Positions 63,680-64,000 of a stretch of DNA of 64,000 bases are shown here, piece after piece. The stretch covers positions 1 through 64,000 of the forward strand of contig CAKSBF010000008.1 in assembly GCA_934438075.1 (NCBI GenBank), written 5' to 3'. The position numbers and the translations under genes are program-made. How positions within the stretch are numbered: the first letter of the stretch is position 1; each line of letters begins with the position of its first letter. Under the pieces are notes generated by a model. It was not told the DNA's origin and searched no databases. It worked only from the letters and a program-made list of their open reading frames with translations. This DNA comes from an uncultured Clostridia bacterium. GTDB taxonomy: Bacteria > Bacillota > Clostridia > UBA1381 > UBA9506.

Positions 63680-64000
63680 TTGAGGAAGATAGCTTTATGC
63701 TTCATGGTTATTTTTGCATTGTTGGTACCGTCCGGTATTTTAGTAAGCGCTGACGCACCGGTAAATATTTTGGCGGATTTTGAAGATGGTGTGCTGTCAC
63801 AGGGACTGACAAACAATATTTCTGGTTCGGCAATCGTTGAAAATGAAGGCAAGGACGGAACACGCGGTTTGTTAATTCCCGGGAATGATCAGCATAGATA
63901 CCTTGCGACAACAGAGATACCCATGCTGGATACCGGTGACAAAAATCTTGTAATATCCTATGATTTAAGGGTATCCAAAATACCGACAACACTTCTGGGG
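63680..64000 (+). CDS. N-terminal part of another exported protein (runs off window)
   Basis: A TTG start at 63680 lies 8 bases after GGAGG (63668-63672). The 107 visible residues begin with a signal peptide (RKIALCFMVIFALLVPSGILVSA), then NILADFEDGVLSQGL and a beta pattern (NLVISYDLRVSK) like LamG or CBM fronts. It follows the SLH protein by 14 bases and belongs to the same operon. By position it may match the LamG-like/Ig-like protein of the first cassette, but this is inference. Confidence 0.75.
   Translation, partial: MRKIALCFMVIFALLVPSGILVSADAPVNILADFEDGVLSQGLTNNISGSAIVENEGKDGTRGLLIPGNDQHRYLATTEIPMLDTGDKNLVISYDLRVSKIPTTLLG

Overview
The window looks like a chromosome segment of a Gram-positive anaerobe of the class Clostridia (Bacillota), probably from a gut or other plant-fibre-rich habitat. 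The reasons are moderately AT-rich DNA, strong GGAGG ribosome binding sites, several TTG starts, consensus sigma-A promoters, S-layer homology (SLH) anchors, copper-amine-oxidase-N-like 'stalk' domains, LplB/YtcP-type sugar importers and YesMN-type regulators. The genus is not decidable from sequence alone; resemblance to pectin-degrading gut Clostridia is inference. I saw no rRNA, tRNA, CRISPR array, insertion sequence or phage module.

Region 1 (1-17.6 kb): the tail of a truncated gene, a small membrane protein, and a sensor kinase / OmpR-type regulator pair. After a hairpin leader come a receiver-only protein and two giant exported proteins: a 2517-aa Ig-like-repeat protein and a 2168-aa protein ending in FIVAR, InlB-type and three SLH modules. 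A strong terminator closes this unit.

Region 2 (17.7-38.2 kb) is a glycan-use island. A CE7-type deacetylase stands alone. A minus-strand pair encodes two related heparinase/alginate-lyase-like proteins, one without a signal peptide and one exported with a stalk domain. Divergent from them is a membrane-bound AraC-type regulator. Then one plus-strand unit encodes two permeases, a solute-binding lipoprotein, a LamG-like/Ig-like/stalk protein, an SLH protein, a GH172-like enzyme and a GH105-like unsaturated uronyl hydrolase, closed by a terminator at about 38.18 kb.

Region 3 (38.2-44.8 kb) is mixed: a TetR regulator with a consensus promoter and a perfect palindromic operator, clpP, a decayed flavin reductase, an M13 metallopeptidase with an SLH-like front, a flavodoxin-fold protein, a CatA-like acetyltransferase and a YgjP-like metallopeptidase.

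Region 4 (44.8-64 kb) is a second glycan island of the same plan. The minus strand carries a YesN/YesM two-component system and two TIM-barrel glycosidase-like proteins. The plus strand carries permease, permease, binding lipoprotein, an SLH-anchored paralogue of one of those barrels, two more SLH proteins and the start of another exported protein that runs off the window. Neither island has its own transporter ATPase.

The two islands share order and protein families but use different enzymes and different sensor types. That suggests a reusable cassette: a surface-displayed hydrolase or binding set, an importer, and cytoplasmic enzymes, controlled by a membrane sensor of the AraC or YesMN type. 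The lyase / GH105 / GH172 / deacetylase set points to an acetylated, uronic-acid-containing polysaccharide, but the substrate is inferred.
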